Part shown: positions 29,760 to 37,787 of the stretch, piece by piece
Layout: every line of letters starts with the position of its first letter
Position numbering within the stretch: the first letter of the stretch is position 1
Assembly (NCBI RefSeq): GCF_035918255.1
Contig: NZ_CP142136.1
Span: forward strand, 248,001-312,000
Direction of reading: 5' to 3'
Source: Mesomycoplasma ovipneumoniae
Lineage (GTDB): Bacteria > Bacillota_I > Bacilli_A > Mycoplasmatales > Metamycoplasmataceae
Length of the DNA: 64,000 nt
Position numbers and translations under genes: made by a program
The notes under the pieces: model-generated
What the model saw: only the letters and a program-made list of their open reading frames with translations
What the model was told of the DNA's origin: nothing
The model's database searches: none

Positions 29760-30728
29760 ATGTCAAAAAAAATAGCAATTTTAACTTCTGGTGGCGACTC
29801 ACCAGGAATGAATTCTGCTATAAGTGCTCTTGTTAAGGCTGCACTTAATTCAGGATTTGAACCATATTTAATTTTAGAAGGCTACCTTGGAATTTTAAAT
29901 AAAAATATTATATTAGCCTCTGAATTTCCGTATAACGGTATCTCTAGTTTTGGTGGCACAGCAATTGGTTCTACCCGTTTTCCGGAATTTAAAGAGGAAG
30001 AAATTCAAAAAAAAGCTGCAAAAATCTTAACAGATATGGGTATTTCTTCTTTAATTGTTATTGGTGGAGATGGAACTTACAAAGGTGGTTATAAACTTCA
30101 TTTGCAAGGAATTAAAGTAATTGCTCTACCAGGAACAATTGATAATGATATTCAATTTACTGATTATACAATTGGATTTGATTCAGCTTTAAATACAATT
30201 GTAGAAAGTGTTGATAAATTAAGAGATACTGCTAATTCCCATCGACGTTGTTTTGTTGTTGAAGTGATGGGGCGTCATTGCCCAGATTTAGCTTTGTATT
30301 CAGCAATTGCAACCGGAAGTGAAATTGTTATTACCAACACAAATCGCCTAAGTGCACAAGAAGCATCAGAAATTGTTCTTGAGCAATTTAAAAAAGGTAA
30401 GCCAAGCGTTATTATTACAGTTTTAGAGTATGTTTTACCAAATTTAAAAGAATTTGCTGCTCAAATTGAAAAAATGACTAATATAACAACAAGAGCTTTT
30501 GAAGTTGGACATATTCAAAGGGGCGGAAGACCTTCTGCATTTGACCGAATATTAGCAACTAAGATGGCAATGAAAGCAATTGAGTTAATTGATCAAGGTA
30601 AATCAGGACTTGCAATTGGTTATTTAGATGGAAAAATTCAAGCCCACGATATAACCGAAGTAGTTTCGGCCGCAGTTGAACGAACAAATGAATTAGCTCA
30701 AAAAATTAATAAGATCAATCAAAATTAA
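29760..30728 (+). CDS. pfkA: 6-phosphofructokinase
   Basis: 322 aa from ATG 29760, after AAAAAGG. It phosphorylates fructose-6-phosphate, the committed step of glycolysis. Motifs: ILTSGGDSPGMNSAI, SSFGGTAIGSTRF, IVIGGDGTYKGGYKL, catalytic LPGTIDNDIQFTDYTIGFD, EVMGRHCPDLAL and GHIQRGGRPSAFDR. A 40-codon gene follows 17 nt later. Confidence 0.97.
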   Translation: MSKKIAILTSGGDSPGMNSAISALVKAALNSGFEPYLILEGYLGILNKNIILASEFPYNGISSFGGTAIGSTRFPEFKEEEIQKKAAKILTDMGISSLIVIGGDGTYKGGYKLHLQGIKVIALPGTIDNDIQFTDYTIGFDSALNTIVESVDKLRDTANSHRRCFVVEVMGRHCPDLALYSAIATGSEIVITNTNRLSAQEASEIVLEQFKKGKPSVIITVLEYVLPNLKEFAAQIEKMTNITTRAFEVGHIQRGGRPSAFDRILATKMAMKAIELIDQGKSGLAIGYLDGKIQAHDITEVVSAAVERTNELAQKINKINQN

Positions 30729-30745
30729 TTTAGAAAAGGTATAAA

Positions 30746-30868
30746 ATGCGTAAAATTAGAAAACTTCAAATGCAAAAAAGACGAGAAGCACGTAGACTTA
30801 AAACTTCTAAAGCCGCTAAAAAATTAAATGCAAAATTACAACTTTTAGTGGAAAATAGTTTGCAATAA
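30746..30868 (+). CDS. 40-residue strongly basic protein, unknown
   Basis: ATG with an upstream AGAAAAGG opens a 40-codon frame, MRKIRKLQMQKRREARR...AAKKLNAKLQLLVENSLQ. About 14 Lys/Arg lie in the first 30 residues, and the tail is amphipathic. It sits between pfkA and an intrinsic terminator, so it is transcribed with pfkA. It looks like an RNA-binding or ribosome-associated peptide by charge, but it does not match L34, L36, S21 or Thx as I know them. Function unassigned. Confidence 0.6.
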   Translation: MRKIRKLQMQKRREARRLKTSKAAKKLNAKLQLLVENSLQ

Positions 30869-30882
30869 TTTAAAAAATGTTA

Positions 30883-30917
30883 AATAAAAAAAGGTGAAAA
30901 TCACCTTTTTTTATTTA
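30883..30917 (+). terminator. Intrinsic terminator after pfkA and the 40-aa gene
   Basis: AAATAAAAAAAGGTGA and TCACCTTTTTTTATTT arms. The T-runs allow termination in both directions, serving the converging hydrolase gene too. Confidence 0.8.
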
Positions 30918-30946
30918 AGAACTTAAACTGAAAAACCAAAAATTAA

Positions 30947-31744
30947 CTATTTTTTTAGAAAATCAATAAAAATTCTATTAAAATATTCAGGATTTTCTGT
31001 ATAAATTAAATGTCCAGTTTTTGGTATGATTTCGGTTTGAACGTGTGGTATTAGACTTTCAAAATACGACTTAGTTTCTTGCTGCAAAACAATTCCATCT
31101 TTTTCACCTAAAACAAGAAGTGTTGGACATTTTATTGATTTAATTCCGCCCTCAATTTGATCCATCATATTATTTTTTAGTAAATTTTTGCTAAGGGTCA
31201 CAATATAGTAATTATTAAAATATTCGTAATTAAAGGTGGTTTTTGCTCATTCTATATATTTAGGATTTTTATATTTTTCTTTATCATATTCATAAATTGG
31301 CAAAAATTCTAGCATTTCTTCAGGTGTTTTTGGGAAGAATTTTTCGTAAAATAAATCTTTTAATGGCAAATTAGCTTTATTCATTGGACCAATGAAAACC
31401 ATTTTTGAAATTAATTCAGGAATTCTTTTATAAACTAAAGCACCATATCCGCCTCCCATTGAGTGGCCAACTAAAACAACATTTTTAAGGTTTAATTTTT
31501 TAATAAATTCAACTGTCAAATCTGCATAATAATCTACATAAAGTTGTTCGTCTTTTGCGGGAGTTAAATTATTTCCTGGGAGTGTGTAGGCATAAAAATT
31601 TACACCTATTTTTTTGCCAATAGACTCAATTACACTACTAAAAACATTATGGCTTGAGTTAAATCCGTGGCAAAAAACAATATTAATTTTATTGTACGGG
31701 CTTTGATTAATAATAAAAGGGTATGGTCAAACTGAATTAGACAT
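30947..31744 (-). CDS. Alpha/beta hydrolase
   Basis: 265 aa. Fold markers: VFCHGFNSSHNVF (oxyanion region), nucleophile elbow VLVGHSMGGGYGAL (GHSMGG), acid region LVLGEKDGIV and catalytic His in IPKTGHLIYTENP. Two UGA-Trp codons. The cap region is short. Esterase, lipase or peptidase activity is possible and the substrate is not determinable. It converges on pfkA and is divergent from the SRP RNA. Confidence 0.9.
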
Positions 31745-31885
31745 TTTCTGATCTCCTTCATGATTTTTTTGTGTATTTAAATGTGTATTTAAAACAAATT
31801 TTTTGCTTATTTAAAATTAATTATAAAATAAAAAAATTTTTTTAACTTTTTATTTCAAAAAAAATAAAAAGTGATATAATGTTAT

Positions 31886-31972
31886 TGCCACTAAAATAAT
31901 AACCTTGTAACCTGGTCAGGATAGAAATATAGCAGCCATATCGAGAAGTATTGTGTTTAGTGGTCTTTTTTA
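31886..31972 (+). ncRNA. ffs: Signal recognition particle RNA (4.5S/scRNA)
   Basis: The conserved apical domain is present: CCTGGTCAGGATAGAAATA followed by AGCAGCCATATC, the Ffh-binding internal loop and tetraloop region. The outer arms GCCACTAAA and TTTAGTGGT close the rod, and a T-run ends it. TGATATAAT (-10 at 31874-31879) lies just upstream. With Ffh and FtsY it targets membrane proteins. Confidence 0.93.
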
Positions 31973-31997
31973 TATTTGAAAAGGTAAAAAAAACACT

Positions 31998-33101
31998 ATG
32001 TCTTCTCGGCAATTTAATAAATCAAGCAATGTTCATTGTTCTTGTTCTAATCAGAAAAACCATAATTTAGCTAAATGCTTAAAAAATCAACTTGTTTTAC
32101 GTGCAGAACGTGAAATTTTTTATCACAATCAAAGCAAAATAAACCTGAAAAATTTCTGAAAAAAGCGAACCCTTTCAATCATAATGATGGCTATTTCAGC
32201 ATTATTTTTTACTTTAGGTGTTATTTTTTTCTTAGGAGTTGCAAGAACTGTCCCAACAGGTGTATCGGCAATTCCAGCACTTACTATAATAATAATTAAC
32301 TCTCAATATGAGGTAAGTATTGGCTGAAGTTTTGCAATAATTTATTTTGTTATTAATATTCCTTTAATAATTTTTATTCTTGTTAAAGTTCCGAACAAAA
32401 GTTTTAGTTATCTTACTTTTATTTGACTTTTTTTTCAAATTGTTTGAAACCAAGTTTTTTCTTTAGATACCCCAATAAGAACATTTTTAATTAACAATAT
32501 TTTAATTCCAAACCAAGAAGGTTCTTGGACTATTTTCTATTATACAATTATTGGTTCCATTTTGTCTGGTTGAGCTATCGGAATGGCATGAAAATTCGGT
32601 GGTTCTTGTGGAGGAACTGATTATATAACTTATTATATTGCGCTAAAATATCGCAAACCTATTGGCAAAATAATGTTTAGTATTTCGATATTTTTTGGAC
32701 TTTTTTCAATTATTATTCTTTATTTTCTTGAACCTTCACAGGTTGATGGACAACTTTTGGGTCAAAAATTAGCATCTGTTTTTCTTTATTTAATTGTAAG
32801 TTCGTCAATTGTTAGCCGAATTTATCCAAAATACGGAAAAATTCTTTTACAAATTTATACTAATCACCCCGAAAAAATTGTTGAACATCTTAAATCAATA
32901 AAATATTGGCACTCATATAACATTTGAGAAGGTGTTTCTGGATATACTGGCCAAAAACAATGAAGAGTTGAGACAATTATTTATATAATAGAAAAAAACG
33001 CAATCTTGGAAGAAATTGCAAAAGCAAACGTAGGTTTTTGGTATTCAGCAACTAAAATCCTACAAACAACAGACCGTTTTGATGCAACAAAAATTAATTA
33101 A
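31998..33101 (+). CDS. YitT-family membrane protein with an N-terminal Cys/His cluster
   Basis: 367 aa. Five or six membrane helices begin near residue 60 (LSIIMMAISALFFTLGVIFF), with GVARTVPTGVSAIPAL and GGSCGGTDYITYYIALKY, features of the YitT/DUF161 family. The C-terminal soluble part (EKNAILEEIAKANVGFWYSATKIL) fits the DUF2179 domain. The cytoplasmic N-terminus carries HCSCSNQKNHNLAKC, a possible metal site not normal for the family. Transport role unproven. It starts 26 nt after the SRP RNA. Confidence 0.82.
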
Positions 33102-33168
33102 ATTTTCACTATTTTTAATTTATTTTTGTTTTTGAGTTGAAACATTTTTACTACCACTTCTTAAATTC

Positions 33169-33230
33169 AGCCAAAATTTTTTAATAGTCATAATTAAGAT
33201 TATTAAAAAATTTTGGCTGTTTATTTTTAA
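33169..33230 (+). terminator. Long hairpin terminator after the YitT gene
   Basis: A perfect 18-bp stem (33169-33186 with 33201-33218, AGCCAAAATTTTTTAATA and its complement) followed by a T-rich tail. The remaining gap to 33368 shows no gene; GCTATATAATTTTAAG near 33304 is a likely MFS promoter. Confidence 0.85.
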
Positions 33231-33368
33231 TGTTTAACTAAAAACTGAAATTTTTTTAAATTTTAGACAAAAAAGTTCCAGTTTGATATTTTTTTAAATT
33301 TTTGCTATATAATTTTAAGAAGAGTTATTAACTCTTAATACATTTTTAAAATTTAGGAACTAAATTGT

Positions 33369-34817
33369 ATGAATGATAATTTTATTTTAAAATTTGCTCA
33401 AAAAAACATAAAAGAAAAAAAATTAACTTTTAGTGCCGGGTTAATTCTATGAGCATTAATTGTTTTTGCTTATATGATTTTTGTCATAAATTGAGGATTT
33501 GCATCAGCTGGACTTAACGGAAAAGCTGGTGAAAGTGGATATTTAGGACATTTTTTCCCAGATGCTAGTGCCGCGCCTGGAACTGTAGTTAATCAAGCGG
33601 TTAACTGAGGAATTACAATCGGTCGTGGAATTGGATCAATTCTAGTTGGTTGATTTATTGTAAAAATTTCGCATAAATATACTGTTGTATTGTCGCTTGT
33701 TTTCATGCTTTTTGGAATAGCGGCGCCTTATTCACCAACCTATGCAGGGTTTATAATTTTAAGAACTATTTTTGCAATTGGTGGAACAATGCAAATTGTT
33801 TTAATTCAACCAGTTGTTTCAAACTATCTAAATTCACGTCAAAAAGCAGTAATTTCACAGTTTTCACCGTTTTTTTACCCAATTGGAACAATAATAACAC
33901 TTATTCCTTTTATAATGAGTGGCGAAATTCAAAGTTCTGTTCGTTCCCATTGACAAACAATTTTCTTAGTAATTGGACTTTTAACACTTATTCCTTTAAT
34001 TGGCTACATAATTTTAGGAACAAAATTTGACCTATATCCTTCTGCTTTAGCAAATCAAGCTAAACAAGAAAAACTAACTTTATCAAGCTTTTTTAAACAA
34101 AAAGATACTTGATATTGAGCAATTGTTTATGGTTCATGGCTTATTGCGGTTGTCTTCCCCTTTACATTTTCTAAGCCAATTTTTGCTCGTTTAATTGGTG
34201 ATAGTGCCAATACTTTTAGCCAAAAAATCTCAGTTTTCTTAATTGTTTTCTTATCAGGAATGTTTGTTGGTCCATTTACAATTGGACTACTTTCAAAATA
34301 TCAACTTCAAAGACGTAAATATATATCAACAGTTATTTCTTTCGGCGTTCTTTTTTATGTTCTTGCTACCGTTGTTTTTGTTACAAAAGTAGGAAAAGAC
34401 CCTCTAAGTGCAGAAACTTACAAAGATGGTTGAACTTGATTATTTTTAATTTTAGGTTTCTTAATGGGAATCTGTCTCTGGGGAATTCAGGGAGTAATGC
34501 TTAATTTACCTCATGAATATCCAGGCGCAAATCCTAAAAGAGTAGGATTCCAATTTGGACTTATTTGAGGACTTGGTTATACAGCCTTTACATTAGCAAC
34601 AATAATAACTTCATTAATTAATACGCCTCCAGGGGTGGATTTAAAAACAGTTAATACTGGAAATGTTGATGGGTATGCCTTAGGCGCTTATATTTTAATT
34701 ATAATTTTTTCATTAGCTTCGGCAATCGGTCTTGCTTTATTAAAAGAGCCTCATCCAAGCTATAAAAAATTGTTAAGAATCCGTAAACTTTCAGACATTA
34801 AACGCATTCAATTGTAA
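33369..34817 (+). CDS. Major facilitator superfamily transporter
   Basis: 482 aa, about 12 membrane helices, many UGA-Trp codons. Helix 2-3 loop NWGITIGRGIGSILVGWFIVKISHKY is the MFS A-motif region. Central loop about residues 235-260. GICLWGIQGVMLNLPHEYPGANPKRVGFQFG is a conserved block near helix 10. It resembles the mycoplasma transporters annotated as hexose-phosphate carriers, but substrate residues cannot be judged here. Its last codons and terminator are duplicated on the far side of element D. Confidence 0.85.
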
Positions 34818-34904
34818 AAAAAATTTAATTTTTTTAAATAAATTTTTAAAAAACAAGCAAAAGTTTATTCTTGCTTGTTTTTTTATTTAAAAATGTATTA
34901 AAAT
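34794..34904 (+). repeat. Direct repeat flanking element D, left copy (~111 bp)
   Basis: It covers the last codons of the MFS gene (DIKRIQL-stop), an A/T-rich spacer and the AACAAGCAA...TTGCTTGTT terminator. It matches 35604-35713 with roughly ten differences. Confidence 0.8.
34850..34884 (+). terminator. Intrinsic terminator after the MFS gene (original copy)
   Basis: AAAACAAGCAA and TTGCTTGTTTT stem with a T-run. Confidence 0.85.
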
Positions 34905-35603
34905 ATCAAAGTAAAGGCGAAAACACTGAATTTTAAATCTAACACTCATGAATGAAAAATCTACTTATTAATAAAATAAAGCAAACTAAGAAAGCTAAAA
35001 TTTTGACTTAAAAAGCAAAATATGAAATATTTAAACTACTTTTTTAGTTTAAAACACTGCCAAAAATCATAAAAAATACAACTACTATTTAAACTCAATG
35101 TAAATAGAAAACTCGTTTTTATTTGCATTGAGCCTAAAAAAACATATGAAGTTTTGAAAGAACAATAATTAAAAGCCTTAAATTTCTAGATTTCTAAACG
35201 GTTAAACTTAAGGCATTCCATTAAATTTAAAGCCACAATGGAAAAAATGGCATTATCTGAGTTTACTGTGCAAAAAACATAACTAATTCCTCCTTAATTC
35301 AATATCAAAATTTATTAATTTATTCTTAGTGTGTCTAATTATAGCTTAAAATTTTTTTAAGCCAAACATTTTTTTTTTTTTTTGCAAAGGGTTAATTTTA
35401 AAATAATAAAAATCGCTTTTGGTTGAAACTCAAAGGGGTAATTTATTTGTTTAATCAAAGTTTATTTAAGGCACTTTTTTGTGTATGTTGAATTCTTTGA
35501 AGAGATCTCCAAAAGCATTATTAGTAAATTCGCGTCCTCGGGCTTTTTACGTATTTATATTCCTAAAAAGTGAATTTTTACCATCAAACTAGCAAACTCG
35601 GCG
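34905..35603 (-). mobile_element. Intergenic repeat element, copy D (minus orientation, promoter-distal end missing)
   Basis: 699 bp between the MFS gene and ldh. On the minus strand it starts with the end repeat (35581-35603; the plus strand reads CCATCAAACTAGCAAACTCGG). Then come an A15 tract (35369-35383), an extended -10 TATAAT (35338-35343), AAGGAGGA with ATG and the five-codon MFFAQ frame shared with copy B, and the boxA-like motif. The stem GCCTTAAGTTT/AAATTTAAGGC shows paired changes against copy A. A weak terminator palindrome lies near 34990. The distal inverted repeat is lost at the junction with the left direct repeat. Confidence 0.75.
34988..35331 (-). ncRNA. Predicted structured transcript of element D
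   Basis: Minus-strand unit from downstream of TATAAT (35338-35343) to AAGTCAAAATTTTAGCTT. Here the terminator arms are imperfect. Confidence 0.28.
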
Positions 35604-35713
35604 GAAATTAAACCTATTAAATTATAAAAAAAATTTCATTTTTTTAAATAAATTTAAAAAAAACAAGCAAAAGTATATTTTTGCTTGTTTTTTATTTAAA
35701 AATGTATTAAAAT
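35604..35713 (+). repeat. Direct repeat flanking element D, right copy (~110 bp)
   Basis: A displaced copy of the MFS gene's last codons (here EIKPIKL then TAA at 35625-35627) and its terminator. It has no start and is not a gene; it lies 68 nt before the ldh ATG. Confidence 0.8.
35659..35693 (+). terminator. Duplicated terminator upstream of ldh
   Basis: The second copy of the AACAAGCAA/TTGCTTGTT hairpin. It should insulate ldh from transcripts entering from element D or the MFS gene. Confidence 0.75.
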
Positions 35714-35781
35714 TTTAGACATAACAAGGATATTTAATATTTTTGTTATAACCATTATAGTAAAAAACTAGGAGATACAAT

Positions 35782-36729
35782 ATGAAGCCAATCAAAATCG
35801 TTCTAATCGGCGCAGGAAACGTTGGAAATTCATTTCTTTATGCAGCAATGAATCAAGGTCTTGCATCTGAATACGGAATTATCGATATAAACCCTGATTT
35901 TGCAGAAGGAAATGCATTTGATTTTGAGGATGCTTCTGCTTCACTTTTGCGTCCTTTTTCAGTTCGCCGTTATGAATATAGCGACTTAAAAGATGCAGAT
36001 TTTATTTTAATTACAGCAGGAAGACCTCAAAAACCAGGTGAAACTCGACTTGAATTAGTTGCAGATAATATTCGAATTATCCGTGATATTGCTTTTAAAG
36101 TTAAAGAAAGTGGCTTTAGTGGAATTACCGTTATTGCCTCAAACCCTGTTGATGTTATTACTCGCGCTTATCGTGATGCTTCAGGATTTTCTGACCAAAA
36201 AGTTATCGGAACAGGAACAATACTTGACACTGCAAGACTTCAATTTGAAATTGCAAAAAGAGCAAAAATTGCCCCAAATTCAGTTCAGGCTTACGTAATG
36301 GGTGAGCATGGCGATTCATCTTTTGTTGCCTATTCTAATATTAAAATTGCAGGTGAATGTTTCTGCCATTTTTCAGAACTAACCGGAATTGATAGTTCCA
36401 ATTACGAAAAAGAGCTCGAATATCCAGTTTCACGTCGTGCTTATGAAATAATTAACAGAAAAAGAGCAACATTTTACGGAATTGGTGCTGCATTAGCCCG
36501 AATTGTAAGCAACATTATCCAAGACTCAAAAAATATTCTTATTGTCGGCGCGAATTTACGTGGTCAGTACGGGTTCGATGGCGTTAATATTGGAGTTCCA
36601 GCTGTCCTTGGTGCAAATGGTATTGAAAAAATCATTGAAATTACCCTCAATGACAAAGAAAAAGAAAAATTCGCAAAATCAGTCGAAATTGTCGATACTA
36701 TTTACAAAGACGCTATGAAAAATCTTTAG
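35782..36729 (+). CDS. ldh: L-lactate dehydrogenase (P36 antigen type)
   Basis: 315 aa. It reduces pyruvate to lactate with NADH, regenerating NAD+ for glycolysis. NAD-binding VLIGAGNVGNSFLYA, GIIDINPDFAEGNAFDFEDA, substrate-loop region ITAGRPQKPGETRLELV (Arg), SNPVDVITRA, and active-site His in VMGEHGDSSFVA. In M. hyopneumoniae this enzyme is the immunodominant P36 protein. GGAGA lies 6 nt before the ATG. The last codons and terminator are duplicated beyond element E. Confidence 0.96.
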   Translation: MKPIKIVLIGAGNVGNSFLYAAMNQGLASEYGIIDINPDFAEGNAFDFEDASASLLRPFSVRRYEYSDLKDADFILITAGRPQKPGETRLELVADNIRIIRDIAFKVKESGFSGITVIASNPVDVITRAYRDASGFSDQKVIGTGTILDTARLQFEIAKRAKIAPNSVQAYVMGEHGDSSFVAYSNIKIAGECFCHFSELTGIDSSNYEKELEYPVSRRAYEIINRKRATFYGIGAALARIVSNIIQDSKNILIVGANLRGQYGFDGVNIGVPAVLGANGIEKIIEITLNDKEKEKFAKSVEIVDTIYKDAMKNL

Positions 36730-36798
36730 TTTTCAAAGTCACACACTTAAAGTTTAAAGAAAAGTGCTCCAAATTGGAGTGCTTTTCTTTAAACTTTT
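36668..36798 (+). repeat. Direct repeat flanking element E, left copy (~131 bp)
   Basis: It includes the last 20 or so codons of ldh, the spacer TTTTCAAAGTCACACACTT and the terminator. Partner at 37484-37613 with about a dozen differences. Confidence 0.85.
36751..36795 (+). terminator. Intrinsic terminator after ldh (original copy)
   Basis: A near-perfect stem of about 20 bp around the loop AATT: AAAGAAAAGTGCTCC and GGAGTGCTTTTCTTT in the core. Confidence 0.9.
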
Positions 36799-37483
36799 CC
36801 CGAGTTATCCAGCTTGATGAGATAATCTTAAAAAAGTCTCTGGTTTTAGGTGCTTTTTTAACTTTTTTGGCAAACTCAAGAAAAATAACTATCAAAGTAA
36901 AAACACTGAATTTTAAATCTAACACTCACGAAAGAAAAAATCTACTTATTAATAAAATAAGGCAAACTAAAAAAGCTAAAATTTTAGCTTAAAAAGCAAA
37001 ATTATGAAATTTTTAAACTACTTTTTTAGTTTAAAAGACTGACAAAAATCATAAAAAAACAACTACTATTTAAACTCAACGCAAATAGAAAACTCGTTTT
37101 TATTTGCAGCGAGCCTAAAAAAACATATGAAGTTTTGAAAGAACAATAAAAAAGCCTTAAATTTATAGATGTCTAAACGGTTAAATTTAAGGCATTCCAT
37201 TATATTTAAAAATATAATGGAAAATTCGCACTGTTTGATTTTTTTATGACAAAAACATAACAAATTCCCCCTTAATTCAATATCAAATTTATTAATTATT
37301 CTTAAGTGAGGTTATTATAACATAATTTTTTCTTAGACCAAGCATTTTTTTTTTTTTTTTACAAAGGGCTAATTTCAAAACTATAAAAATTAAGATTTTA
37401 GGTCAAAAAATCCGTGTTTACTGTCATTTTTGCATATTTATATTCAATAAAAAGTGAATTTTTGCTTCAAACCAAAAACCAGG
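36799..37483 (-). mobile_element. Intergenic repeat element, copy E (minus orientation, short form)
   Basis: 685 bp between ldh and tRNA-Leu. The left end on the plus strand, CCGAGTTATCCAGCTTGATG, is the promoter-distal inverted repeat. The proximal end (about 37454-37483) is eroded but still ends CCAGG. It contains a T16 tract (37345-37360, A16 on its own strand), -10 at 37314-37319, AAGGGGGAA and ATG, the boxA-like motif and a perfect terminator palindrome (36969-36990). One missing T after ATG closes the frame after four codons; adding it back would give a 17-aa frame like copies A and C. Confidence 0.78.
36969..37307 (-). ncRNA. Predicted structured transcript of element E
   Basis: Minus-strand unit bounded by the -10 at 37314-37319 and the AAGCTAAAATTTTAGCTT palindrome with T-run. 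All main stems retained. Confidence 0.35.
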
Positions 37484-37613
37484 AATTCGCAAAATCAGTT
37501 CAAATTGTCGATATTATTTACAAAGACGCCATGAAAAATCTTTAGTTTTCAAAGTCACACACTTCAAATTAAAGAAAAGCACTCCAAATTGGAGCGCTTT
37601 TCTTTAATTTTTT
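37484..37613 (+). repeat. Direct repeat flanking element E, right copy, with ldh tail fragment (~130 bp)
   Basis: A displaced copy of the ldh 3' end: 37484-37545 still reads FAKSVQIVDIIYKDAMKNL then TAG, without a start. It continues into a second copy of the terminator (37567-37607, with AAGCACTCC/GGAGCGCTT). It is a gene fragment, not a gene. Confidence 0.85.
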
Positions 37614-37645
37614 AATTATAAAAAACAATAAGGGTATATTATATT

Positions 37646-37729
37646 TGGTGGCTCATATCGGACTCGAACCGATACGCATTGCTGCAGCAGGTTTTGAGTC
37701 TGCCGTGTCTACCATTCCACCAATGAGCC
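37646..37729 (-). tRNA. tRNA-Leu (CAA)
   Basis: 84 nt with a long variable arm. Acceptor GGCTCAT/ATGAGCC, anticodon loop ACTCAAAAC (CAA), T-arm GGTTCGAGTCC and encoded CCA. Confidence 0.93.
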
Positions 37730-37787
37730 TTAAAAAGTTTTTAAAATTTATTATTTTAAGTATAATTATAATATAATTATATCAATC

